Source: an uncultured Gammaproteobacteria bacterium (lineage in GTDB: Bacteria; Pseudomonadota; Gammaproteobacteria; Eutrophobiales; Eutrophobiaceae). Taken from it: a DNA stretch of 64,000 nucleotides. The stretch covers positions 1,736,001 through 1,800,000 of the forward strand of contig OY282354.1 in assembly GCA_958295485.1 (NCBI GenBank), in the 5' to 3' direction. Numbering within the stretch: the stretch's first letter is position 1; the number at the start of each line of letters is the position of its first letter. The notes beneath the pieces were generated by a model. It was not told the origin of the DNA and searched no databases. It was given only the letters and a program-made list of their open reading frames with translations. Positions 24,910 to 34,359 of the stretch are shown here, in pieces. A program made the translations under genes and the position numbers.

Positions 24910-25851
24910 TCATTCCCATTCAAGCTCAGTAAAGGCTTTCGTCACGTTGCGTTTATGACTTTGTTGATATAATAACCAGTCCTTCTTTTCTTCCTCGCCG
25001 ACGGTATCGACAATCTCTTCCATGAACGCTCCCTGGTTTATCTGCCTTCGCGTTTCAATCAACAGCATGTCAAGGTAACTTTCCTGTGCAAATAACGCTT
25101 CCGGCCAAGACAGCGTAATCGTGCCGTGCCCGGGGATGACATGGCTGGCATTTTGCAATTTCAGCTTCTCCATGGTTTTTAACCATCCCTTCAGGCTGCC
25201 GTCCAAAACCGGTATCCTCTCTATGAAAAGAAGATCAGAAAGCCACAGGGCGCCGGTTTTTTCATCATAAATCGATAAATCCGTGTAAGAATGAGAAGGC
25301 AGGTGCGCAGTAAGCGTAATCACCCTGTTGCCAAGATCCAGTTCCAGTGTATCCGAAACAGTAATATCAGGGCCGATAATCGACTCATCACCGGGGTTCG
25401 GCCCTAAATCAGCGCTAAACTCGGATAAGAAAAAGGGACGATTCTGCTCCATCTCCCGCTTGAGGTTTTCATGGCCGATGAACTTCGGTTCATCCGCCTT
25501 GAATGCGATATTCCCCAACACGTGATCAAAATGAATATGCGTATTGATAACGTAGCAAATCGGCAGTGAAGATTTTATTTCTATCGCCTTTTTAAGGGCG
25601 CGGCCGATAGCCACGGAGCCACCCGTATCCACGACGGCTATACATTCATCTCCCGCGATAAAGCCGATATTGGCAATATCATCATGGTTGACGTGCTCTA
25701 AGTCGACGTGCTTCCCTTGATGAACGTAGATGCCTTCACTGAGCTCGATTAAATCAAACCCTTCATCCCCACCAGCAAAGGCGTAGCCGTTGATAATAAA
25801 TGAAAAGATCAACAACGCCATGAAGCTTGTATTAACGTGGATCGTTTTCAA
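24910..25851 (-). CDS. Secreted metallo-beta-lactamase-fold hydrolase
   Basis: A 313-residue protein. An N-terminal signal peptide (about 8-27, ending YAFAG) is followed by an MBL fold with the metal motif INTHIHFDHVLGN near residue 108, downstream His in HLPSHSYTDLSIYD and IPGHGTITLSWPEA, and Asp in WLSDLLF. The opening IYVHQGKHVDLEHVNHDDIA resembles the quinoprotein relay system zinc metallohydrolase (SoxH-like) group, which accompanies PQQ enzymes. No PQQ genes lie nearby, so that assignment is tentative. Location is probably periplasmic. It should not be taken for an antibiotic-hydrolysing enzyme. Confidence 0.8.
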   Translation of the reverse strand: MKTIHVNTSFMALLIFSFIINGYAFAGGDEGFDLIELSEGIYVHQGKHVDLEHVNHDDIANIGFIAGDECIAVVDTGGSVAIGRALKKAIEIKSSLPICYVINTHIHFDHVLGNIAFKADEPKFIGHENLKREMEQNRPFFLSEFSADLGPNPGDESIIGPDITVSDTLELDLGNRVITLTAHLPSHSYTDLSIYDEKTGALWLSDLLFIERIPVLDGSLKGWLKTMEKLKLQNASHVIPGHGTITLSWPEALFAQESYLDMLLIETRRQINQGAFMEEIVDTVGEEEKKDWLLYQQSHKRNVTKAFTELEWE

Positions 25852-26215
25852 ATGGTTATGCGTTCAAAGTCACAATAATGGCGCTTAAATGTATGTGGAA
25901 CATGAAGAATTGTCAATATCTCATTGATAATCCATAAAAAGGGATAAATCCAGGCCGGGGCCGGATACCGAATTGCCACTATCCGGCCAAACCCTGTTCC
26001 GGCTTTGATCCAGCCTCGGATATATTCTGCTTGTAGTCTGCAAAAATTTGGACTAACTTTATAGTTGAACAAGCCATGCGCATACTTGAAATCAAAATTA
26101 TTCCTTATCGTTGGGTTTTGTCCCTGATTCTATTTCCCGATGCGCAAATCAGTTTATCACAGCAATATCTTTTCCAATCTGCTTTTACGCGGCTACACGA
26201 CTCGAAGGAGGTTCT

Positions 26216-26443
26216 ATGTTTGAATATGAACAAGAGATTGTCGGTACATTATTAAACGAAAACGAAAATTTTAAACAACTGTATTCAAGACACGGTGAAT
26301 TGAAGGAAAAAGTAAGGGATGCCAATTCCGGTGCTCTTCTCCTGGACGGTTATGAGCTCGACACCCTGAAGAAAGAAAAACTGCAAATCAAAGATAAAAT
26401 GGCAGCAATGATCAACGCATACCGCCAAGATCACCTTGGCTGA
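26216..26443 (+). CDS. DUF465/YdcH-like small protein
   Basis: A 75-residue, highly charged helical protein (MFEYEQEIVGTLLNENENF, then KLQIKDKMAAMI) of the DUF465/YdcH type, which forms short coiled coils. ATG 26216 has an ideal aaggagg site five bases upstream, so the longer open frame from 26111 is not used. It stands alone between two minus-strand genes. Its function is unknown. Confidence 0.82.
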   Translation: MFEYEQEIVGTLLNENENFKQLYSRHGELKEKVRDANSGALLLDGYELDTLKKEKLQIKDKMAAMINAYRQDHLG

Positions 26444-26652
26444 AGTTCAAAGGCACGGATGTTTGGCTAAAGGTCTGCGCCGCAGGAAAATGAACCGGGC
26501 CGAAGTGACCCCTGCAGGGGCAGCCCCCCGTGCCTGCCCTCGTGGATCATCGCCGGTGGCGACAATGGGTGGCGCGGCGCCCTCTGAGGGGGAGGTCAAG
26601 ATGAAGATATCCTGATTCGGGTAAATGTAGTAGCGGGATCAGGAACGGCGGT

Positions 26653-27435
26653 TTAAACCGCCAAGCGGCCGCCAATGAGTAATAACATTGAGGCAAGGAT
26701 GGGGCGCAGGTATTTTTCAGGTAGTTGGACGCCGGCATGGCTGCCCAAATATATGCCCGGCAGTGACCCGATTATCAGGCTGAGTAGCAGTTGAAAATCC
26801 ACTGAGCCCAAGCCCCAGTGGCCAAGGCCGGCGATTGCGGTGATGGGCACTGCATGGGCAAGGTCCGTTCCGACAATTTTTATGGCGCTCATGCGGGGGT
26901 AGAGAAAGAACAATATCGCCGCGCCCAACGCGCCGGCGCCGACTGATGAGAGCGTGACTAAAACACCGATGGCCGCGCCGGACAGGATGGTGGCAGGGGC
27001 GCGTAGTCGTTTGTGGATGATGCGGATGGTCCGAAATTGTTCTTTTCTGCCGAGAGACTGCAACTGCGCTTTGAACAAAATAACCAATGACGTCAAAATC
27101 AAGGCTATGCTGAGCGTGGATGTGATCAAGCGGTCGTAGTTGATGCCTATGACCGTCAGTTGCTTCAGAATAAATACGGCAGACAGCGCCGCCGGAATAC
27201 TTCCCATCGATAACAGCCTGACGATTTTCCAGTCGATAGTGCCTTGCCCCTGGTGAACGAAAATACCCCCTCCCTTGGTGATGGCGGCGTAGAGTAGATC
27301 AGTCCCTACCGCCACCGCCGGCTTGATGCTGAATACGAGGACCAAAATGGGCGTCATCAAAGAGCCGCCACCGACACCGGTGAGACCGATAATAAAGCCG
27401 ACAACGAAGCCGGCGAATGTAAACGCAAGATCCAT
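26653..27435 (-). CDS. TSUP/TauE-SafE family sulfite exporter-like permease
   Basis: A 260-residue membrane protein with about eight helices. It carries the family hallmark GFIIGLTGVGGGSLMTPIL near the N-terminus and its inverted partner GVLVTLSSVGAGALGAAI near residue 160. TSUP proteins move sulfite, sulfoacetate or other sulfur anions across the inner membrane. The gene is divergent from cysB with 144 bases between, so CysB control is plausible. That fits a role in sulfite balance together with the sulfite reductase at 3 kb (inference). Confidence 0.88.
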   Translation of the reverse strand: MDLAFTFAGFVVGFIIGLTGVGGGSLMTPILVLVFSIKPAVAVGTDLLYAAITKGGGIFVHQGQGTIDWKIVRLLSMGSIPAALSAVFILKQLTVIGINYDRLITSTLSIALILTSLVILFKAQLQSLGRKEQFRTIRIIHKRLRAPATILSGAAIGVLVTLSSVGAGALGAAILFFLYPRMSAIKIVGTDLAHAVPITAIAGLGHWGLGSVDFQLLLSLIIGSLPGIYLGSHAGVQLPEKYLRPILASMLLLIGGRLAV

Positions 27436-27579
27436 GATTGAATTAAATTAAAACCCGGGAATCAGGGCAGCTCAAAACCTTGGGTCAAGAGCAAAAAGAT
27501 TGCACTATAAGCATAAACATCTATACTTAAAAGTAATTATTTCCTATAGTTTTAGAACTAATCTTTATAAGTGATTACG
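27436..27579. promoter_or_regulatory. Divergent TSUP/cysB control region
   Basis: The 144 bases between the TSUP gene and cysB are strongly AT-rich in the half next to cysB (27495-27570, for example ataagcataaacatc and acttaaaagtaattattt). CysB, like other LysR-type proteins, usually represses its own promoter and activates sulfur genes from AT-rich sites. I cannot delimit an exact operator. Confidence 0.35.
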
Positions 27580-28554
27580 ATGAAACTACAACAATTACGC
27601 TATATCAGGGAGGTGGCCAGGCATGACTTGAATATCTCTGCCACGGCTGCAAGCATTTATACTTCCCAGCCGGGAATCAGCAAACAAATCCGCATGTTGG
27701 AGGAGGAGCTGGGCTTGAAGATATTTCAGCGCAGTGGTAAACACCTGACTGAAATCACCCCCCAGGGGGAAGCCATTATCGCCGTCGTCGATGACATCCT
27801 GACAAAAGTGGACGAATTGAAACAAATGGCCCTGGAATATACCGACGAAAACCGGGGAACGCTTTCGATAGCCACTACGCACACGCAGGCGCGTTACGTA
27901 CTACCGCCCATTATTCGCCGTTTCAGTGATAAATATCGGGATGTCACCCTGCACATGCACCAGGGCACGCCCATGCAAATCTCGGAATTGGCCGCAGATG
28001 GCGCCATCGTGTTTGCTATTGCGACAGAGGCCCTGGAGTTATTCGAGAATTTAATCATGATGCCCTGTTATCACTGGAATCGCAGCGTCGTTGTACCCGT
28101 TGGTCACCCGCTGACGCGCCTCAAGCGCCTGACGTTGAAAGCCATAGCTGATTACCCCATTGTGACCTATGTATTCGGTTTCACCGGCCGGTCGCAATTG
28201 GATCATGCGTTTAACAAGGCCGGCCTGAAACCACAAGTCTTGTTCACAGCCGCCGATGCCGACGTAATCAAGACCTATGTGAAATTGGGCATGGGCGCAG
28301 GCATTGTGGCGAGTATGGCATACGATGAAAAATTGGATGCCGGGTTGGTGTCCATTGACGCCAGTCACTTGTTTGAACCCAGCGTCACCAAGCTTGGTTT
28401 TCGACGAGGGATTTTCCTGCGAAGTTACATGTACGATTTCATCGAGTTGTTTGCCCCGCACCTGACCCGCGACGTAGTGCAAAAAGCGGTTCAAACGGAC
28501 AACAACGCGGAATTGGAACGCCTGTTCAGCGGATTGAAATTGCCCACGTTTTAA
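27580..28554 (+). CDS. cysB: LysR-type regulator CysB
   Basis: A 324-residue LysR-family protein, the same length as E. coli CysB. Its start MKLQQLRYIREV and helix-turn-helix SATAASIYTSQPGISKQIR are near-diagnostic for CysB/Cbl. The effector domain contains TTHTQARYVLPP. CysB activates sulfate assimilation genes in response to N-acetylserine. ATG 27580 is chosen over GTG 27571 because of the conserved N-terminus. cysH lies convergently downstream, and the TSUP permease is divergent. Confidence 0.95.
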   Translation: MKLQQLRYIREVARHDLNISATAASIYTSQPGISKQIRMLEEELGLKIFQRSGKHLTEITPQGEAIIAVVDDILTKVDELKQMALEYTDENRGTLSIATTHTQARYVLPPIIRRFSDKYRDVTLHMHQGTPMQISELAADGAIVFAIATEALELFENLIMMPCYHWNRSVVVPVGHPLTRLKRLTLKAIADYPIVTYVFGFTGRSQLDHAFNKAGLKPQVLFTAADADVIKTYVKLGMGAGIVASMAYDEKLDAGLVSIDASHLFEPSVTKLGFRRGIFLRSYMYDFIELFAPHLTRDVVQKAVQTDNNAELERLFSGLKLPTF

Positions 28555-28706
28555 CTGCCAGCCACGCCCATTGGCCTCATCCAAGCCGGCGTCAGTCAAC
28601 CTTTATTCAGCCTGGGCGTACTTTCTACAGGGCTCGCCATCGCTGGTAATTTTTTTACGGGCGCGATGCGCATTGCTCGACACAACCCGCATCCGCGCTA
28701 TTGATC

Positions 28707-29429
28707 TTAGCCAAGGTTTCCAGCATGCAGGCCACATTCTTTCTTTGTTTCTTCCTCCCACCACCAGCGGCCTTCCCGTTCGTGTTGATTAGGCAATACC
28801 GGGCGGGTGCAGGGCTCGCAGCCAATGCTGATGTAGCCCTTATTATGTAATTCATTGTACGGCACGTCGTTTTCCCGAATATAGCGCCACACTCGCTCCG
28901 AACTCCAGTTCGCCAGGGGGTTGAATTTATACAGGTGATGATCATCGGTCGAGAATGCCGCGTCCGCTTCCATCACGCGAACATTTGTCCTGGTGGGACT
29001 CTGGTCTTTCCTTTGCCCGGTGACCCAGGCATCGATGGTCATCAGTTTTCGTCGTAGCGGCGCGAGCTTTCGAATACCGCAACACTCCTTGTGACCGTCT
29101 TTATAAAAGCTGTATAGACCCTTGTTTTTTACAAATGCGCCAAGCTGCGCCGCGTCCGGCGATAATACTTCCAATTCGATTTGATAATACTCCCTGACCT
29201 GCTCTAATAAGCGGTAGGTCTCGGCGTGCAGCCTGCCTGTATCTAATGAAAACACCAGGGGGTCAGGTTTTATTTTACTGGCAATGTCGATCAGGACGAC
29301 GTCTTCCGCGCCGCTGAAAGAGATGGCGACATTGTCAAACTGACTGTATGCAAAGCGCAGGATGTCAGCCGGTCCTTTGTTTTCATACTCCGTAGCGCAG
29401 GATTCGATATCCAGTGTCTCTATCATCAT
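28707..29429 (-). CDS. cysH: Adenylylsulfate/phosphoadenylylsulfate reductase
   Basis: A 240-residue CysH. The PP-loop region is [15 protein letters not shown] and [16 protein letters not shown] follows. Four Fe-S cysteines (ECCGIRK near 117 and GCEPCTRPV near 205) mark the iron-sulfur adenylylsulfate-reducing type. The catalytic KECGLH is close to the C-terminus. It reduces activated sulfate to sulfite, the step before the CysI-type reductase at 3 kb. Cys-containing Fe-S CysH proteins usually act on APS rather than PAPS. It is convergent with cysB. Confidence 0.94.
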   Translation of the reverse strand: MMIETLDIESCATEYENKGPADILRFAYSQFDNVAISFSGAEDVVLIDIASKIKPDPLVFSLDTGRLHAETYRLLEQVREYYQIELEVLSPDAAQLGAFVKNKGLYSFYKDGHKECCGIRKLAPLRRKLMTIDAWVTGQRKDQSPTRTNVRVMEADAAFSTDDHHLYKFNPLANWSSERVWRYIRENDVPYNELHNKGYISIGCEPCTRPVLPNQHEREGRWWWEEETKKECGLHAGNLG

Positions 29430-29682
29430 GTTTTATCCTTCAACTTATTGAAATATATGGAAATAGCTATTGAAAGGCGGCAATTATAACAGCAATTCTT
29501 TATTCCAATATATAATAAGTAATTATATTTATATTAGATTTATGTATATGAAAGAACACAGAAAGCAAGGCTTGCCCGCTGCAAGAGCCAGCCCGGAATT
29601 AACGGGAGATTTTCAAGAAAAGGACTCTTGTCCTTTTATGAACCAGTCAGGGGAGATGTTTGGCATCCCCCCTGGACCGTTA

Positions 29683-30408
29683 TCAGGTTTTTGAGTGACT
29701 TGGGGCGGTTGTTCCGCTATACATCCCATTGCTTGCCGGGAATGAAACGGATTTCTCGGCCGTTGCCCACCGGGGCAGGATTTTCCCGGTATCGGGATTT
29801 ACCCATTGCATATCGAGCCTGCCCGTCAGTTCTTCCCATAACGTTTCGGGATCATCCGTAAACACCATGTTGGGGTCCGCGTTTGATAGATGCCAGTCCC
29901 CGCGCAGTAGTTCCCGTTCCAATTGTCCCGGGAGCCAGCCGGCGTAGCCTGCATAAAGCCTGACCCGGAGCATATCAGTCTCCTGGTTGAACAGGGACTG
30001 TATGCCGAGGAAGTCCTTTATCTGAAATACATTATTGAAGACGTGATAGTCATCTCCCAACCCTGTGTCGGTTTGGACGAGGAGACGCAGGCTGTTTAAC
30101 CTGACCGGCCCGCCTGAATAAAGATTGGCTAAGTCAACATCCAATTCTTCCAGTTGGGGCAGGGCCTCCGTGGCCGGCTTGCCCAAGGGGCGGTTCAGAA
30201 CCACCCCGACAGTGCCGGTATCGTCATATTCAGTAATAAGCAGCACAGTTTGCGCGAAGTTGGGGTCAGCCATCGTTTTTTTCGCAATTAAAATGACGCC
30301 CCTGGCCAGTCGAACCTGTTCATGCATCGCCGATATGGCTTCATTTGCGATTTCTCCGGCTGACGCGAGCAACAGCAAGGAGATAAGTTTTATAATTCTA
30401 TGGTACAT
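29683..30408 (-). CDS. YqgE/AlgH (UPF0301) protein with signal-like N-terminus
   Basis: A 241-residue UPF0301 protein. The family core is clear (ARGVILIAKKTMADPNFAQT, then GTVGVVLNRPLGKP, then LYSGGPV and YAGYAGWLPGQLERE). Unlike typical YqgE, which starts directly at the core, this one has about 25 extra residues with a hydrophobic stretch (IIKLISLLLLASAGEIA), so it may be exported or membrane anchored. An internal ATG at residue 28 would give a normal cytoplasmic form. It is divergent from the sulfurtransferase gene, with 32 bases between the start codons. The function of the family is unknown. Confidence 0.83.
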   Translation of the reverse strand: MYHRIIKLISLLLLASAGEIANEAISAMHEQVRLARGVILIAKKTMADPNFAQTVLLITEYDDTGTVGVVLNRPLGKPATEALPQLEELDVDLANLYSGGPVRLNSLRLLVQTDTGLGDDYHVFNNVFQIKDFLGIQSLFNQETDMLRVRLYAGYAGWLPGQLERELLRGDWHLSNADPNMVFTDDPETLWEELTGRLDMQWVNPDTGKILPRWATAEKSVSFPASNGMYSGTTAPSHSKT

Positions 30409-30440
30409 TCCTGTTTATAGCGCTGCCCTGATTAAGACAC

Positions 30441-31277
30441 ATGTATAACACACTGATTGACCCGAAAATCCTGCACGAGCGTCTCGGTCACCCCGGTTGG
30501 TCAATTATAGATTGCCAATATGACTTGGCAAGTAAAGATGCCGGCCGTCAAGCCTACCTGGCTGAACATCTGCCCGGCGCGGTTTATGCCGATTTACACA
30601 AGGCGCTCAGCAGCGAGCCGGTGACCGATTGCGGACGGCATCCCGTGCCGGCCCGGGAAGTTCTGGAAGAACGATTTTCCGCAATGGGGATCAGTAATCA
30701 CAAGCAGGTGGTGGCTTATGACAATTCAGGTGGAGGATTCGCCGCGCGCTTGTGGTGGTTGTTGAACTATACAGGCCATGCCCGGGTCGCTGTCCTGGAT
30801 GGCGGGTTGGGCGCCTGGAAACAGGCCGGGTTCGAGCTGGAGCATAATAACCATAAGCATTGCGCCAGGGGAAGTTTCAAGGCTTCAATCAACCCAAGGG
30901 CCCTGGTCAAATTGGACGAGGCGCAGTCCGTCGCCCGTTTGATTGATTCCCGGGAACCGGAGAGATATGCAGGCGAAGTCGAGCCGATAGACCCGGTCGC
31001 AGGACATATCCCCGGGGCGGTAAATTATTACTGGAAGAATAATCTTGATGACGAGGGACGATTTTTACCACCCGGACGCCTGAGGCAGGCCTTACAGGAG
31101 GTATATTCCGATGCAAAGGCGGAAGATGTCGCGTTTTATTGTGGTTCCGGCGTTTCTGCGTGCCACAATCTACTGGCGGCAACCCATGCCGGTTATCCCT
31201 TGCCAAGGTTGTACGCTGGTTCATGGAGTGAATGGTGCTCGAATCCGGAACGGCCCATTGCCGTCGGCATGGAATGA
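30441..31277 (+). CDS. sseA: Two-domain sulfurtransferase (thiosulfate/3-mercaptopyruvate type)
   Basis: A 278-residue tandem rhodanese. The inactive N-terminal domain contains the family segment AYDNSGGGFAARLWWLL. The C-terminal domain has IDSREPERYAGEVEPIDPVA and the active-site loop CGSGVSA with the persulfide Cys near residue 235. CGSGV(T/S)A is the loop of 3-mercaptopyruvate sulfurtransferases, so SseA-like activity is more likely than thiosulfate rhodanese. It lies 12 bases upstream of birA in the same direction. Confidence 0.9.
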   Translation: MYNTLIDPKILHERLGHPGWSIIDCQYDLASKDAGRQAYLAEHLPGAVYADLHKALSSEPVTDCGRHPVPAREVLEERFSAMGISNHKQVVAYDNSGGGFAARLWWLLNYTGHARVAVLDGGLGAWKQAGFELEHNNHKHCARGSFKASINPRALVKLDEAQSVARLIDSREPERYAGEVEPIDPVAGHIPGAVNYYWKNNLDDEGRFLPPGRLRQALQEVYSDAKAEDVAFYCGSGVSACHNLLAATHAGYPLPRLYAGSWSEWCSNPERPIAVGME

Positions 31278-31289
31278 TTTTTACTCCCG

Positions 31290-32258
31290 ATGGATAGCAG
31301 GAAATTACTGGAATGCCTGGCTGATAATGAATATCACTCGGGTAACAGGCTGTCCTCCCAGGCAGGCGTGAGCCGCACGGCCGTCTGGAAGGAGATCAAA
31401 AAACTCAGGCGTTTCGGGTTGACGATAAACTCGAGGCACGGCAAGGGCTATCGCCTGGAAGATGCGCTCGAGTTCCTCAATGAAACTGAGATACGCAACG
31501 AGCTCAACCAGCCGGCCGCAGGCAGCCGGATTGAAGTCCTGTTCGAGACAGATTCAACCAACGGCTACTTGATCGACAGGCTTGGCAGTCCTGATTTTCA
31601 CAATTATATCGTGCTTGCTGAATGTCAACATGACGGCAAGGGCAGGCGTGGTAAAACCTGGGTGTCTCCATTTGCCGGGGGGCTGTACCTTTCAATTGGC
31701 TGGCGCTTCGAGGCGCCGCCGGCATCACTCAATGCGCTGTCGCTGGCCGCGGGGGTGGCGGTCATAGATGCCTTGAAAAAGCTGGGCATGACCGGAGTTT
31801 ATTTAAAGTGGCCCAATGACGTTATTTGCGATCATAAAAAAATGGGTGGGATTTTATTGCAATCACGCAGCGAAACCGGGGTTTCCTGTGACGTGGTCAT
31901 CGGTATCGGCATCAACGTTTGCCTGCCTGGTGAATTAAAATCCGCGATAGAGCAGCCCGCCACCGACCTGTCGAGTAATTTTGGCCAACTGCCGTCGAGA
32001 AACAAGCTGGCGGGAAAAATTATTGGAGGGCAAGTATCGATGTTAAATCACGTAGCTGACGAGGGAATGGGGGAATATATAGCGGAATGGAGGAAACTGG
32101 ACTATCTCTCAGGCAGGAAAGCCGAACTACTCCTGTCTGGTCAATCATTGAAGGGCAGGGTTAAAGGCGTGGACGATAATGGATTACTGCTGATGGAAAT
32201 TAATGGCGTAACCAGGAAGTTCAGCAGCGGCGAGATCAGTGTGAGAGTTGATAATTGA
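31290..32258 (+). CDS. birA: Bifunctional biotin ligase/biotin operon repressor
   Basis: A 322-residue BirA with an N-terminal winged helix (about 1-60, SSQAGVSRTAVWKEIKKLRR), so it can act as repressor as well as ligase. The catalytic core has CQHDGKGRRGKTWVSPFAGG (biotin-binding loop) and LKWPNDVICDHKKMGGIL. The C-terminal SH3-like domain is present. It attaches biotin to acetyl-CoA carboxylase BCCP. The coaX start codon overlaps its stop, the usual birA-coaX pairing. Confidence 0.95.
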   Translation: MDSRKLLECLADNEYHSGNRLSSQAGVSRTAVWKEIKKLRRFGLTINSRHGKGYRLEDALEFLNETEIRNELNQPAAGSRIEVLFETDSTNGYLIDRLGSPDFHNYIVLAECQHDGKGRRGKTWVSPFAGGLYLSIGWRFEAPPASLNALSLAAGVAVIDALKKLGMTGVYLKWPNDVICDHKKMGGILLQSRSETGVSCDVVIGIGINVCLPGELKSAIEQPATDLSSNFGQLPSRNKLAGKIIGGQVSMLNHVADEGMGEYIAEWRKLDYLSGRKAELLLSGQSLKGRVKGVDDNGLLLMEINGVTRKFSSGEISVRVDN

Positions 32259-33010
32259 AGTTACTCGTCGATATCGGCAATACGCGGGTTAAGTGGGCCT
32301 GCGGCGGTGGCAAAACCCTGTCCGGCCATGACGGTTTTTTTTACGCGCCCGATACAATTTCTGAATTGCTGGCGAAGAACTGGCAGGTATTGAGCAAACC
32401 GGAACAGGTATATATAGCCAGTGTCGCCGACTTTTCAATAACCGAAAAAATCCGGGATTTCACCTCCGGCGCCTGGTCCCTGGAACCGCACGTGGCAGTG
32501 ACCGAGAAGGAAAGGGACGGGTTGAAAAATGCGTATTCCGACGTAAGGTCGATGGGAGTGGACCGCTGGTTGGCCATGCTCTCGGCCTGGAATAAATTCG
32601 GGGCGCCTGTTTGCGTAATCGACTACGGCACTGCCGTAACCGTGGACGTCATATTAGAAGGAGGCCAACACATCGGCGGCTTTATCCTTCCCGGCCTCAC
32701 AATGACAACTGACGCTTTAATAAAGGACACCCATCAAATTCATGTTGATAATGAAACCAGCCCGAAGCTGGAATTCGGTTGTTCCACGTCGGAATGTATC
32801 AAGAACGGCTTTGTTTTTGCGCTGGCAGGCTTGATAGACCGATGCGTCAAAAAAATCAGTATCGAGAAAGGCGCTGAGCTGTTGCTGGTTATAACGGGTG
32901 GCGGGGCAGAACAAGCGCTGCCTTTGCTGCATGGGAAATACTTCCATGAACCCCATCTTGTCCTGGAGGGCCTGAATCTAATCCGTATATCTCATCAAAG
33001 GATGCGCTGA
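32255..33010 (+). CDS. coaX: Type III pantothenate kinase
   Basis: A 251-residue CoaX. The ASKHA-fold phosphate loop DIGNTRVKWA is at the N-terminus, the GVDRWLAMLSAW motif near residue 105, and the catalytic Asp region CVIDYGTAVTVD near residue 125. It performs the first step of coenzyme A synthesis and replaces CoaA. The start is TTG 32255, which overlaps the birA stop by four bases. GHDGF and other segments fit the family without gaps. Confidence 0.94.
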   Translation: MKLLVDIGNTRVKWACGGGKTLSGHDGFFYAPDTISELLAKNWQVLSKPEQVYIASVADFSITEKIRDFTSGAWSLEPHVAVTEKERDGLKNAYSDVRSMGVDRWLAMLSAWNKFGAPVCVIDYGTAVTVDVILEGGQHIGGFILPGLTMTTDALIKDTHQIHVDNETSPKLEFGCSTSECIKNGFVFALAGLIDRCVKKISIEKGAELLLVITGGGAEQALPLLHGKYFHEPHLVLEGLNLIRISHQRMR

Positions 33011-33206
33011 TCGCGCCGGATTTTTGCTGTGCCCCTCCTTGGCGTACACCCTGCGGGCGCTCTTTCAGGCGTCCAGACCCGCTCCGGGCAGGTTTGCGCT
33101 GCCAGCGGGCGGTTGCGATTCAGACCCTGCCGCGACCGGACGAGGCAAGCAGGGCCTGCTTAGCAAGGTATGCAGGTTAATTGGTTCTTTGTCCTTTGGG
33201 GCGTCC

Positions 33207-34112
33207 CTAGGTCAGACTGAAGACGATTCCCAAAAAAACAGTCATTCCCACCCAGTTGTTATTGGTAAACGCCCTGAAGCTCTTTTGGGGTTTCCTGTCC
33301 TTAATCAGGAATTGCTGGCGTATCATCAGGCCCGATGTGACCAGGAGTGATACATTGTATGCTTGGCCGAATCCCAGTTGATGGCCGATACTGTACAAGG
33401 CCGCGATAAACATCACTTGAATTATGCCTATGATGAATCGGTCGGCGTCGCCGAACAGGATCGCCGTGGATTTAAGTCCGATCTTCAAATCATCTTTCCG
33501 GTCTGTCATGGCATAAATCGTATCGTAAACCAATACCCACAACATGTTCGTGGCAAAAATCAACCAGGCCATTTTGGGCACACTGTTCGTTGAAGCGGCG
33601 AATGCCATGGGTATGCCCCAACTGAACGCAACGCCGAGGAAAACCTGCGGCAGGTAGGTATGGCGTTTCATCAGCGGGTAGATCAAGGTGATGAGCACGG
33701 CGAAGAAGGATAAATATACGGTCAGGCGGTTCGTGGTCAGCACCAATAAAAAAGCGCTGAACGTCAACGCGAAAATGACCATGCAGGCGGCCTTTACCGA
33801 GACCTTTCCCGAGGCAATGGGGCGGGTTTTTGTCCGCTTGACAAAAGGGTCGAAATCCCGGTCCGCCAGGTCATTGACGATGACGCCCGCCGAGCGGGTG
33901 AGAAATACGCCGGCAACAAAAACGAATATCAAATGGAAGGAAGGCGTTCCTTCATTGGCAACCCATAAAGCCCACAGGGTAGGCCACAGGAGCAGTAACC
34001 AGCCAATCGGTTTATTCAGCCGGATAAGGTCCCCGTACAGGACCAACTTTTTCCTGAATGATTTAAACCGGCTAACCCGGAGATAGCCATCATGGGCGAA
34101 TCGACCGTACAT
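33207..34112 (-). CDS. ubiA: 4-hydroxybenzoate polyprenyltransferase
   Basis: A 301-residue integral membrane prenyltransferase with about eight helices. The two Asp-rich motifs are NDLADRDFDPFVKRTKTRPI near residue 80 and DTIYAMTDRKDDLKIG near residue 200. It attaches the polyprenyl tail to 4-hydroxybenzoate in ubiquinone synthesis. The first roughly 25 residues arise from a 72-bp imperfect tandem duplication of the 5' end (29-base blocks at 34033-34061 and 34105-34133 with three mismatches). The ancestral start may therefore be closer to KKLVLYGDLIRLNKP. Just upstream lies the extra copy of the recG 3' end. Confidence 0.93.
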   Translation of the reverse strand: MYGRFAHDGYLRVSRFKSFRKKLVLYGDLIRLNKPIGWLLLLWPTLWALWVANEGTPSFHLIFVFVAGVFLTRSAGVIVNDLADRDFDPFVKRTKTRPIASGKVSVKAACMVIFALTFSAFLLVLTTNRLTVYLSFFAVLITLIYPLMKRHTYLPQVFLGVAFSWGIPMAFAASTNSVPKMAWLIFATNMLWVLVYDTIYAMTDRKDDLKIGLKSTAILFGDADRFIIGIIQVMFIAALYSIGHQLGFGQAYNVSLLVTSGLMIRQQFLIKDRKPQKSFRAFTNNNWVGMTVFLGIVFSLT

Positions 34113-34137
34113 GATTAACTTTTTCCTGAATGACTCA

Positions 34138-34359
34138 ACTCAAACTTTTCCGAAATCAATTTTTGTATTCAACCACCTCGATAGCAGTTTACTTACCTGT
34201 CCGGGATGGTTCTCAAGGATAATATCAGCAGTTTGTCGTACCCGCGGTATCAGTTGCGCGTCACGTACAAAATTAGCGATGCGTAGTTCAGGCATCCCGG
34301 TCTGTTTTTTTCCCAGTATTTCTCCCGGCCCGCGCAGCTCCAAATCACTTTTTGCGATT
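34138..34359 (-). pseudogene. Duplicated 3' end of recG (extra copy)
   Basis: These 222 bases match 41766-41987 at 218 positions. They encode the last 73 or so residues of RecG in frame with its stop, but there is no upstream RecG sequence: a TGA precedes the first codon. The copy lies directly next to ubiA. Relative to the intact gene it has a small extra ACTCA at its ubiA-side edge. The two copies bracket the accessory block 34360-41765. Confidence 0.93.

Noticed and set aside
25848-26072. 74-codon minus-strand ORF upstream of the MBL-fold gene
   Set aside because: No ribosome site, no recognisable motif and odd composition; treated as non-coding upstream region.
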